Assembly: GCF_005870035.1 (NCBI RefSeq)
Contig: NZ_SWJG01000003.1
Location: 586,731 to 650,730, forward strand
DNA length: 64,000 nt
From: Spirosoma lacussanchae
GTDB taxonomy: Bacteria > Bacteroidota > Bacteroidia > Cytophagales > Spirosomataceae
Direction of reading: 5' to 3'
Of the stretch, positions 25,501-35,683 are shown piece after piece (position 1 is the first letter of the stretch; every line of letters starts with the position of its first letter). The translations under genes and the position numbers were made by a program. The notes beneath the pieces are model-generated. The model made no database searches. It saw nothing but the letters and a program-made list of their open reading frames with translations, and was not told the DNA's origin.

Positions 25501-25760
25501 TACGCATAGAGTCGCCCCACCAGGATCATACCCAGCGCAGACGCTACGTACGCAAAAGGCAGGCTGGTTTCCGGATGGTTCTCGAGCAGTATGGCATTGG
25601 CGGCTACGTAGATCAGGATGGTGCCGATGCCCAGCAGAAAGTTATGGACAAAAAAAAGCCCAACCGTACGGGCTTCGTCGGGTCGAATACCCACTGCCCG
25701 TTGCCAGCGTTGAGCCAATGGTGATGGTGATGCAGAAGAGGTGTCGGTTCCGACGTTCAT
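22575..25760 (-). CDS. ATP/ADP-carrier-like membrane protein fused to HEAT repeats and a cyclic-nucleotide-binding domain
   Basis: The protein has about 1,061 residues in three parts. Residues 1 to about 430 form roughly 12 membrane helices resembling the nucleotide-transporter/MFS group. About 470-800 are HEAT-like helical repeats (PSVRQRTLTVAART, DPALREQAAYLLGRR). About 925-1050 form a CAP-type cyclic-nucleotide-binding domain with the phosphate-binding cassette FFGELALLDTESRSATAEA, in which the Glu and Arg are kept. I use the ATG at 25760, not 25799, because a TAnnTTTG element sits at 25787-25794. The adenylyl cyclase in the same cluster suggests cAMP as ligand. Transported substrate is unknown. 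Confidence 0.82.
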   Translation of the reverse strand: MNVGTDTSSASPSPLAQRWQRAVGIRPDEARTVGLFFVHNFLLGIGTILIYVAANAILLENHPETSLPFAYVASALGMILVGRLYAYYEHHLLLSTLAMRVLLSVVVMTVVVGVLVEVGHSVAAAVAIMVGYRIIYLLTNLEFWGVSAVVFDTRQSKRLFSVISSGDMPAKAIGAILAALVHAHEEVLRLLVVALAAFVASLYILRLTVRSHEVHAPHRSSRATRREESQLIEKRFGGSKLIFFMCLSLATLAAVATQVEYSFFINVKHRFHDQTDVIYYVSLVLALTYGVAMIVKLLLSRQALDRFGVQRSLLVLPWVALAGLGGLVVLNMITTDETTRLVYFCGLYLLFEVVRRSLFDPVFLVLFQPLSAPQRLKGHTVAKGFYEPIGLGVAGFLIFALHARPAIEALMPLVWIVLLGVLVWLLDQTYNHYLHELNDAIGRRFLERDQLAMPATASSAVTARLRSNNPDDVTAAIGWLDQHNPDELSRQLPTLLTHPSPSVRQRTLTVAARTNQPLPVAPVRHIALTDSDPALREQAAYLLGRRISADPSELAPLLNHTDITIRQGAIRGVLELNPRDPVGVRSLTELTNASDPGRQRMALGLIGRLRLTDFAPTVTRYLTQSQNGLLNDAMLAAGQLTDPDLARHLVDRLTSKTAGRVAANALKGSQADVLPLLQEAWRSTTDPVLIQRIAIICGTIRTPRSRQFLNELARQSDLRVRGAALRALRRFPNEPADDQVFRSLLHDELALAHRILHGTLTETDDSLVQSLDYELTVLRQRLFDVLTQLYDSETIAGARLGVGHPARERRANALELLDNLIPRNVYQTLQVLVDDLQRAEKVRILDAELGPFKDAESIRSYILRTGETVFSAWTVGLVLRAIPASQADEARQLLSRTSVLSPLLMNHSSTSTSQIPDYDRVLLLANTSLFAQTPENVLASITPIMKEESYQPGDVIFQKGDLGTALYVIDTGEVSILDGNTELARFGRGDFFGELALLDTESRSATAEAVEEVRLLRLDQDDFFDLMEERGEVLRSIVRSLSGRIRRQNELLAGRPTSVST

Positions 25761-25786
25761 GGTGAAATGGAAACGCGATTTACCCT

Positions 25787-25794
25787 CAAAGATA
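25787..25794 (-). promoter_or_regulatory. -7 promoter element of the transporter-HEAT-cNMP gene
   Basis: On the minus strand the sequence reads TATCTTTG, an exact TAnnTTTG. The predicted start near 25783 leaves a leader of about 23 bases before the ATG at 25760 and excludes the ATG at 25799. Confidence 0.6.
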
Positions 25795-25799
25795 AGCAC

Positions 25800-26203
25800 T
25801 CACCGTCTAAACCGCTTTTCGGGCGCAGGTTTAGTTTAGGCGGCTCTGCACGCCCGCCATCGGTTCGATCTGATGCCTGGTTTGCGCCTATCGGCCGGAG
25901 GCCTATACACACGTACAGAGTACACCAGCTGATACGGCTGCTGCGGCCGGGCGATAGCAACAAGAAAAGGTCGCCGAATCACCTGCCCGATCGGTGCAGC
26001 GTGTACTCAGGAGGGTTCTGCAGCCGAAGCAGGCCGGGAGAACGCAGGGCAGAAGCGGGGATGCCAACCAAACGGGCATAAATACTGTTGTACTGGTACG
26101 GGCGTCGTTACCTGAACGGAATCAATAAAAACGATAATTTTTGCGGTCAACTGTCTGACTGATACGCTACCTTTGCGGGTCAAAACAACGACGCGCCTTC
26201 GTC
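25800..26203. other. Divergent intergenic region before sucA
   Basis: No convincing gene: the reading frames here lack domain signals. The right end carries the sucA promoter: TACCTTTG at 26168-26175 (exact TAnnTTTG) with TTTTTG at 26138-26143 upstream. The rest shows nothing I recognise. Confidence 0.55.
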
Positions 26204-28993
26204 ATGGACCAGTATTCATACATTGCCAACTCTGACGCGGCTTACGTAGATCAACTGTACCAGTCTTATAAGCAAGACCCTCAATCAGTTGACCAAAGCT
26301 GGCAGCAATTTTTTAAAGGATTTGAGTTCTCCTTAACCTACGGCGAAACCGCCGGATCGACAACCAACGGCGCGGCCAAAACCAACGGCGCTGCCACCAA
26401 CGGCCAGGCGGCTGCTACGAAACCCGTAGATGCCAGCCATGCCGACCCGTCGGACCGCGAAAAAGAAGTATCAGTAGCCAGCCTGATCAAAGCCTACCGC
26501 TCGCGGGGGCACCTGCTGGCTAAAACTAACCCGCTCAAAGCCCGGAAAGATCGTCAGCCCCGCGTTGACCTGCCCGACTACGCCCTGTCTGACGCCGATC
26601 TCGATACGACCTTCGAATCGGGTAAGCTGCTGGGCATCGGGCCGGCTACCCTGCGCAAGATTATGGAGTCGCTCCAGAAGATCTACGCGGGTAACATCGG
26701 CTTTGAGTATATGTACATCCGGGAGCTGGACGTTAAAAACTGGCTCCGCAATAAAATCGAGAAAGAAGCGCTGGTCTTTAGCCCTTCGGTATCGGAAAAG
26801 AAGCGTATTCTCGAAAAGCTGAACGAAGCGTCGGTATTCGAAAACTTTCTGGCTACCAAATACCTCGGTCAGAAGCGCTTTTCGCTCGAAGGCGGTGAAG
26901 CCACCATTCCTGCCCTCGACACCATCATCAGCACGGCCGCCGATATGGGCGTAGAAGAGGTGATGATCGGGATGGCCCACCGGGGGCGTCTCAACGTGCT
27001 GGCCAACATCCTGGGTAAATCGTACGAATCGATCTTCGACGGTTTCGAAGGCAACGTGCCTCAGCAGGTACATGGCGACGGCGACGTAAAATACCACCTC
27101 GGCTACTCGAGCCTGACCGAAACGCCCAACGGCAAACAGATCAGCGTGAAGCTGGCTCCTAACCCCTCACACCTCGAAGCCGTTAATCCGGTCGTGGAAG
27201 GCTTCGTGCGGGCGCAGGCCGATGAAGAATACAACGGCGATTTTACCAAGATCATGCCGATCCTGATTCATGGCGATGCGGCCGTGGCAGGGCAGGGTAT
27301 CGTATATGAAGTAACCCAGATGGCCAAGCTGGCCGGCTATCAGACCGGCGGTACGGTACATTTCGTGATCAACAACCAGGTCGGTTTTACCACCGATTTT
27401 GACGATGCGCGCTCGTCGATCTACTGTTCGGATATTGCCAAGATCATCGATGCGCCGATTTTTCACGTCAACGGCGACGATCCGGAAGCGGTAACTTTCT
27501 GCGCCAAGCTGGCCGTTGAATTCCGCGAGAAATTCAACCGCGACGTGTTTATCGACATGGTATGTTACCGGCGCTACGGACACAACGAGTCGGATGAGCC
27601 GAAGTTCACCCAGCCGACCATGTATAGCATCATCGACAAGCGGGCCAACCTGCGCGAGCTATACAAGAACCTGCTCATCGAGCGGGGCGATGTAGACGCG
27701 GAGCTGGCTCAGCGGATGGATACCGAGTTCAAGAAACAGCTGCAGGATCGGCTCGATCGGGTGAAGCAGAAAGCCGAGATTCCCTACAAACCCCTCCGCC
27801 TTGACCTCGACTGGGCTGAGCTCCGCTTTGCCGAACCGCAGGATTTCGAGACGTCGCCCGAGACGGGGGTGCCCGCCGAAACGCTCGATCAGATCGGTCA
27901 GGCGCTGGTAAAACTACCTGAGGGCTTCAAGCCACTGAAGCAGATCGAAAAGCTGCTGAAAGATCGGCAGACCATGCTCACCGAAACCAAAACGGTGAAC
28001 TGGGGCACGGCCGAGCTGCTGGCCTACGGGTCGCTGCTGCTGGACGGTCGCCCCGTTCGGCTGAGCGGTCAGGACGTACAGCGGGGCACGTTCTCGCACC
28101 GCCATGCCGTCCTGCACGACGTAGAGACTAATGCAACCTACTCATCGCTCGACTTCATCAAAGAAGGTCAGCCGAAGTTTCAGGCTTACAACTCACTATT
28201 GTCGGAGTACGGCGTTCTTGGTTTTGAGTATGGCTACGCCATGGCCAACCCCCACGCGCTCGTGATCTGGGAAGCCCAGTTCGGTGATTTCTCGAACGGC
28301 GCCCAGCTGATCATCGATCAGTTTATCGCGGCTGCCGAATCGAAATGGGGTATCCAGAACGGTGTGACGCTGCTTCTGCCGCACGGCTACGAAGGCCAGG
28401 GCCCAGAGCACTCGAACGCCCGGCCCGAGCGGTATCTGCAGCTGTACGCGGAGCACAACATGATTGTGGCCAACGTATCGTCGCCGGCTAACTTCTTCCA
28501 CCTGCTGCGTCGTCAGCTGGCGTGGCCGTTCCGGAAACCGCTGGTCGTTATGTCGCCCAAGTCGCTGCTGCGGCATCCCAAGTGCATCTCGCCCCTCGAA
28601 GACCTCACCAAAGGGTCGTTCCAGGAGGTGCTGGGCGATACCTACGCCAAGCCGAAAAAGGTGAAACGGGTACTGCTCTGCACGGGTAAAATTTATTATG
28701 ACCTGCTCGACAAACAGCAGGCCGACCAGCGCGACGATGTGGCTATCATCCGGCTCGAGCAGCTGGCTCCGCTGCCCAAAGCGCAGCTGGATGCCGTGCT
28801 GGCGCAGTATGGAAAAGCCGAGAAATTCTGGGTACAGGAAGAACCCGAAAACATGGGCTACTGGACCTACCTGCTTCGTATCGGGCTGACCCTGCCCATT
28901 ATTTCGCGCCATGCCGCAGCTTCGCCCGCTACCGGCTATGCCAAAGTACATACCCAGGAACAAGCTGACATCGTTCGTAGAGCGTTTGACTAA
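26204..28993 (+). CDS. sucA: 2-oxoglutarate dehydrogenase E1 component
   Basis: This 929-residue thiamine-diphosphate enzyme has the short N-terminal E2-binding segment (YIANSDAAYVDQLYQSYKQDP), an Ala/Asn/Gly-rich linker, the HRGRLN active-site motif (GMAHRGRLNVL), the ThDP/Mg motif HGDAAVAGQG...INNQVGFTT, and the C-terminal transketolase-like domain (GFEYGYAMANPHALVIWEAQFGDF). It decarboxylates 2-oxoglutarate and transfers the succinyl group to the lipoyl arm of E2 in the TCA cycle. The gene for E2 follows after 90 bases on the same strand. The E3 gene is not in the window. Confidence 0.97.
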   Translation: MDQYSYIANSDAAYVDQLYQSYKQDPQSVDQSWQQFFKGFEFSLTYGETAGSTTNGAAKTNGAATNGQAAATKPVDASHADPSDREKEVSVASLIKAYRSRGHLLAKTNPLKARKDRQPRVDLPDYALSDADLDTTFESGKLLGIGPATLRKIMESLQKIYAGNIGFEYMYIRELDVKNWLRNKIEKEALVFSPSVSEKKRILEKLNEASVFENFLATKYLGQKRFSLEGGEATIPALDTIISTAADMGVEEVMIGMAHRGRLNVLANILGKSYESIFDGFEGNVPQQVHGDGDVKYHLGYSSLTETPNGKQISVKLAPNPSHLEAVNPVVEGFVRAQADEEYNGDFTKIMPILIHGDAAVAGQGIVYEVTQMAKLAGYQTGGTVHFVINNQVGFTTDFDDARSSIYCSDIAKIIDAPIFHVNGDDPEAVTFCAKLAVEFREKFNRDVFIDMVCYRRYGHNESDEPKFTQPTMYSIIDKRANLRELYKNLLIERGDVDAELAQRMDTEFKKQLQDRLDRVKQKAEIPYKPLRLDLDWAELRFAEPQDFETSPETGVPAETLDQIGQALVKLPEGFKPLKQIEKLLKDRQTMLTETKTVNWGTAELLAYGSLLLDGRPVRLSGQDVQRGTFSHRHAVLHDVETNATYSSLDFIKEGQPKFQAYNSLLSEYGVLGFEYGYAMANPHALVIWEAQFGDFSNGAQLIIDQFIAAAESKWGIQNGVTLLLPHGYEGQGPEHSNARPERYLQLYAEHNMIVANVSSPANFFHLLRRQLAWPFRKPLVVMSPKSLLRHPKCISPLEDLTKGSFQEVLGDTYAKPKKVKRVLLCTGKIYYDLLDKQQADQRDDVAIIRLEQLAPLPKAQLDAVLAQYGKAEKFWVQEEPENMGYWTYLLRIGLTLPIISRHAAASPATGYAKVHTQEQADIVRRAFD

Positions 28994-29083
28994 ATAGGAA
29001 TAGGGTATACGGTATGTAGGTTCGGGTAGTTTCTTTACCAGATAGCTACATACGCGAAGCCTGAAAACCGAAAACCGATAATT

Positions 29084-30712
29084 ATGGCCGTTGACATGAA
29101 GATCCCCGCTGTGGGAGAAAGCATCACCGAAGTGACCGTGGGCACCTGGTACAAAAAAGAAGGTGACCACGTAAAGATGGACGATGTCCTGTGTGGACTC
29201 GACTCCGATAAAGCGACGTTTGAACTGACGGCCGAAGCCGATGGCGTACTGCACATCCTGGCTCAGGAAGGCGATGTACTGCCCATTGGCGCCAGCATCT
29301 GCTCGATCGACACCGACGGATCGGGCTCAACCGGTAGTGCTACTCCGGCTCCGGCGGCCGAACCCGCTCCGGCCGAAGCGCCCAAAGCCGATCCGCAGCC
29401 CGCTCCGGCCAGCGAAGCCCCTAAGGCCGACGCGCCAGCCGCGGCTCCTGCAACGGGAGGTAACGTCATTGACATGAAAGTGCCGGCCGTTGGGGAGTCG
29501 GTTACGGAAGTTACCATTGCTTCCTGGAGTAAGAAAGACGGCGATCAGGTAGCGCTGGACGAGGTTCTCTGCGAACTGGAGTCAGACAAGGCCACCTTCG
29601 AACTACCCGCCGAAGCGGCTGGTATCCTGCGCATCGTTGCCCAGGCCGGCGAGACCCTGCCCATTGGGGGGCTGATTGCCAAAATCGAAACGAGCTCAGC
29701 AGCTGGTCAGGCCGCACCAAGCCCCGCTCCGTCGGCGCCCGCACCGGCGGCTGCGTCGGCCAATGGCAGTAACGGACAGGAAAGCTACGCGGCTAACCAC
29801 CCATCGCCCGCAGCGGCTAAAATTCTGGCCGAAAAAGGAATCGATGCCAAACAGGTAGCTGGCACCGGCGTAGAGGGCCGCATCACCAAAGAAGATGCTA
29901 TGAAAGCTGCGCCCAGCCCGGCGCAGCCAGCTGCTCAACCGGCTCCGTCGACCCCTGCACCAGCCGCCAAGGCACCCGCGCCCAGCCCGCAACCCGCAGC
30001 CGCCCCCGGTAGCCGCAACCAGCGTCGCGAAAAAATGACCTCGCTGCGCCGGACCATTGCGCGTCGGTTAGTGGCCGTCAAGAACGAAACGGCCATGCTG
30101 ACTACCTTCAACGAGGTAGACATGAAGCCGATTATGGACCTTCGGAACAAGTACAAAGATAAATTCAAGGAGAAACATGGCGTGGGCCTCGGCTTCATGT
30201 CGTTCTTCACGAAAGCGGTTTGTGCAGCGCTGAAAGATTTCCCGGCCGTAAACGCCCAGATCGATGGCGACCAGATTGTTTACAACGACTTCTGCGATGT
30301 ATCGATTGCGGTATCGACCGATCGGGGGCTGGTCGTGCCGGTTATCCGGAACGCTGAGCAGCTGAGCTTTGCCCAGATCGAGAAAGAGATTGGCCGACTG
30401 GCTGGTCTGGCCCGCGATAACAAGCTGACCATCGAGCAGATGACAGGGGGTACCTTCACGATCACCAACGGCGGTACGTTTGGGTCGATGCTCTCGACGC
30501 CCATCATCAACGCTCCGCAGTCGGCTATCCTGGGTATGCACAACATTGTAGAGCGTGCGGTCGTGGTGAATGGTGAGATTGTGGTTCGTCCGATCATGTA
30601 CGTAGCCCTGAGCTACGACCACCGTATCATTGACGGCAAAGAGTCGGTAAGCTTCCTGGTTCGTGTGAAACAGATTCTGGAAGACCCCTCCCGGCTTCTG
30701 CTGGATATGTAA
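29084..30712 (+). CDS. sucB: Dihydrolipoyl succinyltransferase (E2 of 2-oxoglutarate dehydrogenase)
   Basis: The 542-residue protein has two lipoyl domains, each with a DKATFEL lysine ([10 protein letters not shown] near residue 45 and [10 protein letters not shown] near 170), joined by Ala/Pro-rich linkers. An E3/E1-binding domain follows ([17 protein letters not shown] segment, [16 protein letters not shown]), then the acyltransferase core ending with the catalytic [16 protein letters not shown]. Most SucB proteins have one lipoyl domain, so this copy is longer than the common form. It sits directly downstream of sucA and ends at a 27-bp perfect hairpin. Confidence 0.95.
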   Translation: MAVDMKIPAVGESITEVTVGTWYKKEGDHVKMDDVLCGLDSDKATFELTAEADGVLHILAQEGDVLPIGASICSIDTDGSGSTGSATPAPAAEPAPAEAPKADPQPAPASEAPKADAPAAAPATGGNVIDMKVPAVGESVTEVTIASWSKKDGDQVALDEVLCELESDKATFELPAEAAGILRIVAQAGETLPIGGLIAKIETSSAAGQAAPSPAPSAPAPAAASANGSNGQESYAANHPSPAAAKILAEKGIDAKQVAGTGVEGRITKEDAMKAAPSPAQPAAQPAPSTPAPAAKAPAPSPQPAAAPGSRNQRREKMTSLRRTIARRLVAVKNETAMLTTFNEVDMKPIMDLRNKYKDKFKEKHGVGLGFMSFFTKAVCAALKDFPAVNAQIDGDQIVYNDFCDVSIAVSTDRGLVVPVIRNAEQLSFAQIEKEIGRLAGLARDNKLTIEQMTGGTFTITNGGTFGSMLSTPIINAPQSAILGMHNIVERAVVVNGEIVVRPIMYVALSYDHRIIDGKESVSFLVRVKQILEDPSRLLLDM

Positions 30713-30720
30713 GCCCTTCG

Positions 30721-30778
30721 GCTCCTAAAACAAACAAGTCCCGCCAGATTGCTGGCGGGACTTGTTTGTTTTAGGAGC
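30721..30778. terminator. 27-bp perfect hairpin after sucB
   Basis: GCTCCTAAAACAAACAAG and on to CCGCCAG (30721-30747) pairs base for base with 30752-30778 over an ATTG loop. It lies in the convergent gap between sucB and xisI and probably stops transcription from both sides; TCTTTT follows on the plus strand. Confidence 0.85.
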
Positions 30779-30789
30779 GTCTTTTATAA

Positions 30790-31125
30790 TCAGGAAATTG
30801 CGAAGCCAGTATATTGACGCAGATTTTCTGGATGAAAAGCGAGTACGATGTCTTCTTTAGGGACACCGGCTTCCAGTAATGCATCGGCAATTGGGCGATC
30901 TGTTCCATCGTACTGAATCCATATTTTATCATTGATGATGTCGACGTGGATTGTTGGGCCGTAGATTCGTTCGCTTCCCCGCCAACCAGTACGCATGAGT
31001 TGGTAATGATCCTGTTCTTTATCGAGGATGAGAAAACGGTCTATTGTACTAACGAGCGGTTTTCCCTGTATATACCACTGAAGGGCATCCTGAATTATTT
31101 GCCGATACCGTGCCAATTTATCCAT
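30790..31125 (-). CDS. xisI: XisI-family protein
   Basis: The 111-residue protein matches the XisI family in length and in the segments YRQIIQDALQWY, RTGWRGSERIYGPTIHVDI, KIWIQYDGTDRPIADALLEAGVPKEDIVLAFHPENLRQYTGFA. XisI was named from the cyanobacterial fdxN element, where xisH and xisI are needed with the recombinase XisF for excision. Here no recombinase gene is adjacent. Its start overlaps the end of xisH by 31 bases, so the pair is co-translated. Outside cyanobacteria the function is unproven. Confidence 0.88.
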   Translation of the reverse strand: MDKLARYRQIIQDALQWYIQGKPLVSTIDRFLILDKEQDHYQLMRTGWRGSERIYGPTIHVDIINDKIWIQYDGTDRPIADALLEAGVPKEDIVLAFHPENLRQYTGFAIS

Positions 31126-31532
31126 ATTACAATGTCAGCCTTGAACTCGTCATAAATTATTAAACGCAATTTACGATGTTCAATAAGTCGTTGACCTAGC
31201 CGCTTTGTAAAAAAGTCCTGATACGCTGTCGAAGGAACGGCTAAATAAATAACCCGTTCCGGCTCTATGTCAGCCAGTACCGATTCGTACATATCATATT
31301 GCCCAATTGCTTTTTGAGCGTCGGCAACTGCTGAACGTCCCGCAAAGCTCTTTACTTCAACAGCAATTAAATCTTGACCCCTGATGGCGCCGATTGTGTC
31401 GCGAGTTGCTCCAATATCCACATACAGGCCATGTGAATCATAATCGATGTATAACGGATCATGGGTTATGGTCCATCCGTCTTTCTGAAGAGCAGCAATG
31501 ACTGAATCGTGAAATAGATCTCGCGCTGCCAT
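31095..31532 (-). CDS. xisH: XisH-family protein (PD-(D/E)XK nuclease-like)
   Basis: The 145-residue protein matches the XisH family (AARDLFHDSVIAALQKDGWTITHDP start; GQYDMYESVL; IDYDSHGLYVDIGA). The Asp in YVDIGA and the EVK in IAVEVKSF fit a PD-(D/E)XK nuclease-like active site. With XisI it forms the pair known to control excision of the fdxN element in cyanobacteria. Here it is inserted in a housekeeping run, two bases downstream of the gpmI stop, with no recombinase nearby. A DNA-processing or defence-like role is inference. Confidence 0.88.
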   Translation of the reverse strand: MAARDLFHDSVIAALQKDGWTITHDPLYIDYDSHGLYVDIGATRDTIGAIRGQDLIAVEVKSFAGRSAVADAQKAIGQYDMYESVLADIEPERVIYLAVPSTAYQDFFTKRLGQRLIEHRKLRLIIYDEFKADIVIWINWHGIGK

Positions 31533-31534
31533 GA

Positions 31535-33115
31535 CTATTCCCCAATCAGACTGACGCCGGTCATTTCGCGGGGTTGCTGAATGCCCATCAGGTGCAGAAT
31601 GGTTGGCGCAATGTCGGCCAGTTTGCCGCTGTTCAGCGTTGGATGGTAATCTCTGTCGACCAGGATACAGGGTACGAGGTTGGTCGTGTGGGCTGTGTTG
31701 GGCGACCCGTCGTCATTGACCATGTACTCGGCGTTACCGTGGTCGGCAATGATGATAGCCGTATAGCCATGCTCCAGAGCAGCTTCTACTACCGCTTTGG
31801 TACAGGTATCGGCGGTTTCGGCTGCTTTCTTAACAGCTTCGAACACGCCCGTATGACCTACCATATCGGTATTGGCGAAATTGAGACAGATGAAATCCGT
31901 TTCTTCGTTCTGTAACTCTGGAATAATAGCGTCGCGGATGTCGTAGGCCGCCATTTCGGGCTTCTGATCGTAGGTCTTGACCGGAATGGTGGTAGCCACG
32001 CCCTGCGCATCGTAAACGACCATTTCTTTGGGCGAAGGGCAGAGAATGCGCTTCTCGCCGGCAAACGGCTCTTCGCGGCCGCCCGAGAAGAAGAACGTGA
32101 CGTGCGGGTACTTTTCGGTTTCGGCAATCCGGATCTGCTTCCGCCCCGCGCCGGCGATGACTTCGCCCAACGTGTTCTGCAGGTTGTCTTTCTCGAAGAT
32201 GATCTTCACACCGGTGAAATCATCGTCGTATTTGGTCAGGGTGATGTAGTTGAGCGCCAGTTTGGTCATGCCCTGCTCAGGGTAGTCTTTCTGCGTCAGC
32301 GCCTGGGTGATTTCGCGGCCCCGATCGGTGCGAAAGTTGAAACACAGCACCACATCTCCTTCCTCAATGACGGCCGCTGGCGACCCGTCGGCTTTCGTAA
32401 CAATGATCGGCTTCACGAATTCATCGGTTACGTCGGCATCGTATGAATGCTGCAGCACAGTGGTCACGGCTTCAGGCGCGCAGGTGACGGCACCTAGTCC
32501 ATGTACCATAGCATCGTAAGCTACCCGAACGCGTTCCCAGCGGTTATCGCGGTCCATGGCATAGTACCGGCCGGTTACGCTGGCGATCTGACCGGTGGTA
32601 GCGGCCATGTGCTGCTGCAGGTCGGTCAGGAAGCCAATGCCACTTTTGGGGTCGGTGTCGCGACCGTCGGTGAACGCATGGACGAATACATCGGTCAGGG
32701 CGTGCGCGTGGGCGATAGACAGCAAACCTTTCAGATGGTCGATATGAGCATGAACGCCCCCGTCAGACACCAGCCCGATGAAGTGTACTTTTTTGCCGGT
32801 ACGTTTGGCATAGGCCAGCGCGTCGACCAGCACCGGTTCGGTGTCGAGGGTATGTTCGTCGACCGCTTTGTTGATTTTCACCAGGTCCTGATAAACGACC
32901 CGACCGGCGCCGAGGTTCATATGCCCTACCTCCGAGTTGCCCATCTGGCCGGCTGGCAGACCAACGGCCAGCCCCGATGCCTCAAGTGTGCTGTTCGGGT
33001 ATCGGGGGTAAAGCGACCGCACAAACGGAACGCTAGCTGCTTCAATAGCTGACACCTCCGGTTTGAGTGGAATACCCCAGCCGTCGAGAATGATGAGAAT
33101 GACTTTCTTGTTCAT
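31535..33115 (-). CDS. gpmI: 2,3-bisphosphoglycerate-independent phosphoglycerate mutase
   Basis: This 526-residue alkaline-phosphatase-superfamily enzyme has the metal-binding start VILIILDGWG, the phospho-Ser motif GQMGNSEVGHMNLGAGR, DGRDTDPKSG, and the C-terminal NFANTDMVGHTG and ADHGNAEYM metal sites. It interconverts 3- and 2-phosphoglycerate using two Mn ions, one step before enolase, whose gene lies upstream on the same strand. Length is normal. The xisH-xisI pair follows. Confidence 0.97.
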   Translation of the reverse strand: MNKKVILIILDGWGIPLKPEVSAIEAASVPFVRSLYPRYPNSTLEASGLAVGLPAGQMGNSEVGHMNLGAGRVVYQDLVKINKAVDEHTLDTEPVLVDALAYAKRTGKKVHFIGLVSDGGVHAHIDHLKGLLSIAHAHALTDVFVHAFTDGRDTDPKSGIGFLTDLQQHMAATTGQIASVTGRYYAMDRDNRWERVRVAYDAMVHGLGAVTCAPEAVTTVLQHSYDADVTDEFVKPIIVTKADGSPAAVIEEGDVVLCFNFRTDRGREITQALTQKDYPEQGMTKLALNYITLTKYDDDFTGVKIIFEKDNLQNTLGEVIAGAGRKQIRIAETEKYPHVTFFFSGGREEPFAGEKRILCPSPKEMVVYDAQGVATTIPVKTYDQKPEMAAYDIRDAIIPELQNEETDFICLNFANTDMVGHTGVFEAVKKAAETADTCTKAVVEAALEHGYTAIIIADHGNAEYMVNDDGSPNTAHTTNLVPCILVDRDYHPTLNSGKLADIAPTILHLMGIQQPREMTGVSLIGE

Positions 33116-33169
33116 GACAGGTTTAATGAGTGATTTTAGGCATGAGTGACTGAGTGTCTAAATGGGCTT

Positions 33170-33691
33170 TTATTTGTTCCGTTCGGGCGGACCAGCCTGT
33201 AATTCACTCATTCGCTCATTAACCAGATAGGTTAGTAATTGCCGACAGCAGCGGAGGGTTATCTGATAGACCTCTTCAAACACATCGGGGCCTTCGTAAT
33301 ACGGGTCGGGTACGTTGGGCTGGTCGCTGACCTCAGGGTCAAATTCGCGTAGCAGAAAAATGGTATCCTGCGTGTAGAGCCCGGTGGCGCGGTAATTCAG
33401 TTTCTCGATGGCTTCGAGGTTCTGCTCATCCATGGCCACGAAGTAATCGAACTGGGCCAGGTCTTCGCCCGTCAGGCGCCGGGCGCGGTGGGTGAGCGTC
33501 AGGCCGTGTTCGAGGGCATTCTCGCGGGTTCGGCGGTCGGGCAACTGCCCGAGGTGATACGACGAGGTACCGGCCGAATCGCAGCGGATTTGTTTGCTCA
33601 GGCCGGCCGAGGATACCAGTTCCTGAAATACTCCCTCTGCTACCGGCGACCGGCAGATGTTGCCATAACAGACGAAGAGAACAGCAATCAT
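33170..33691 (-). CDS. Low-molecular-weight protein tyrosine phosphatase
   Basis: The 173-residue protein opens with the P-loop CYGNICRSP (Cys8 nucleophile, Arg14) and has the DPYYEG general-acid motif near residue 130, both required for catalysis. It is close to the usual 150-160 residue length, with a short tail. It removes phosphate from tyrosine or from small phospho-metabolites in the cytoplasm. Bacterial members often regulate polysaccharide export, but no tyrosine kinase gene is adjacent. It lies between gpmI and ftsB on the same strand. Confidence 0.93.
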   Translation of the reverse strand: MIAVLFVCYGNICRSPVAEGVFQELVSSAGLSKQIRCDSAGTSSYHLGQLPDRRTRENALEHGLTLTHRARRLTGEDLAQFDYFVAMDEQNLEAIEKLNYRATGLYTQDTIFLLREFDPEVSDQPNVPDPYYEGPDVFEEVYQITLRCCRQLLTYLVNERMSELQAGPPERNK

Positions 33692-33760
33692 AAGTAGGAT
33701 CGATGAGTTATGAGCAAGAAGTTATGAGGGCTGGTATCGCTCACAATTTCTTGCTCATAC

Positions 33761-34069
33761 CTATTTTTCAAGCGGTTCATTATTTTCGTCTACGATAACG
33801 AAGATGTCTTCGGTGGGCTTTTTCATCAGGTACTTCTCGCGGGCATACTTTTCCCGAAGCCGGTCGTTACCCAGTACCTCGCGCCGTTCCCGACGAATGT
33901 CTTTGATGCGCCCTTCGTAAAACGCAGCGTCGCCCTCCAGTTCGCGAAGCTTCCACCAGTTCCGTATTTGCGACGGCAGATCGTTGGCGTCGAAAAACGT
34001 CATCCAGGTCAGCAGCACCAGCGCCGTAGCGACGTAAAAATTGCGGAGACGACGAAGGAGGGTTTGCAT
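33761..34069 (-). CDS. ftsB: FtsB/DivIC-like septum formation protein
   Basis: This 102-residue bitopic protein has one N-terminal membrane helix (FYVATALVLLTWMTFF), then a WWKLRELEGDAAFYEGRIKDIRRERREVL coiled coil and the conserved LRE..AREKYLMKKPTEDIFVI end. FtsB-type proteins form a complex with FtsL and FtsQ that activates septal cell-wall synthesis. It follows eno by about 80 bases on the same strand, the usual Bacteroidota arrangement. Confidence 0.88.
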   Translation of the reverse strand: MQTLLRRLRNFYVATALVLLTWMTFFDANDLPSQIRNWWKLRELEGDAAFYEGRIKDIRRERREVLGNDRLREKYAREKYLMKKPTEDIFVIVDENNEPLEK

Positions 34070-34148
34070 GACGAAAAAACGTATAAGAATTCGGTAGTCA
34101 GGCCATTATGCACATCGTGGTCCGTGCACAATGACCTGACTACCGTTA

Positions 34149-35462
<1,314 letters not shown>

Positions 35463-35683
35463 CTATTTTTTCAGGTATGATTACCAAGCCATTAGGTTGG
35501 TAGGTATACCGGGCGCAAAGTAACGCAAAGTGGCGCAAAACTTCAGGCGGCAGGCCCGTAAAAGACAGGCTCCGGTTTGGAACGCCAGCGAATTATTGGC
35601 GCTCACGATCAGGACGGACTGAAAGTTACCGGAAAATTTTGTCTATTTGTGCGGTCATACATTGCTACTAAACCAACAAGTCG

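Noticed and set aside
25767..26081. 104-codon frame before sucA
   Set aside because: Composition is Arg/Pro/Ser-rich without any motif, and it overlaps the promoter area of the divergent gene.
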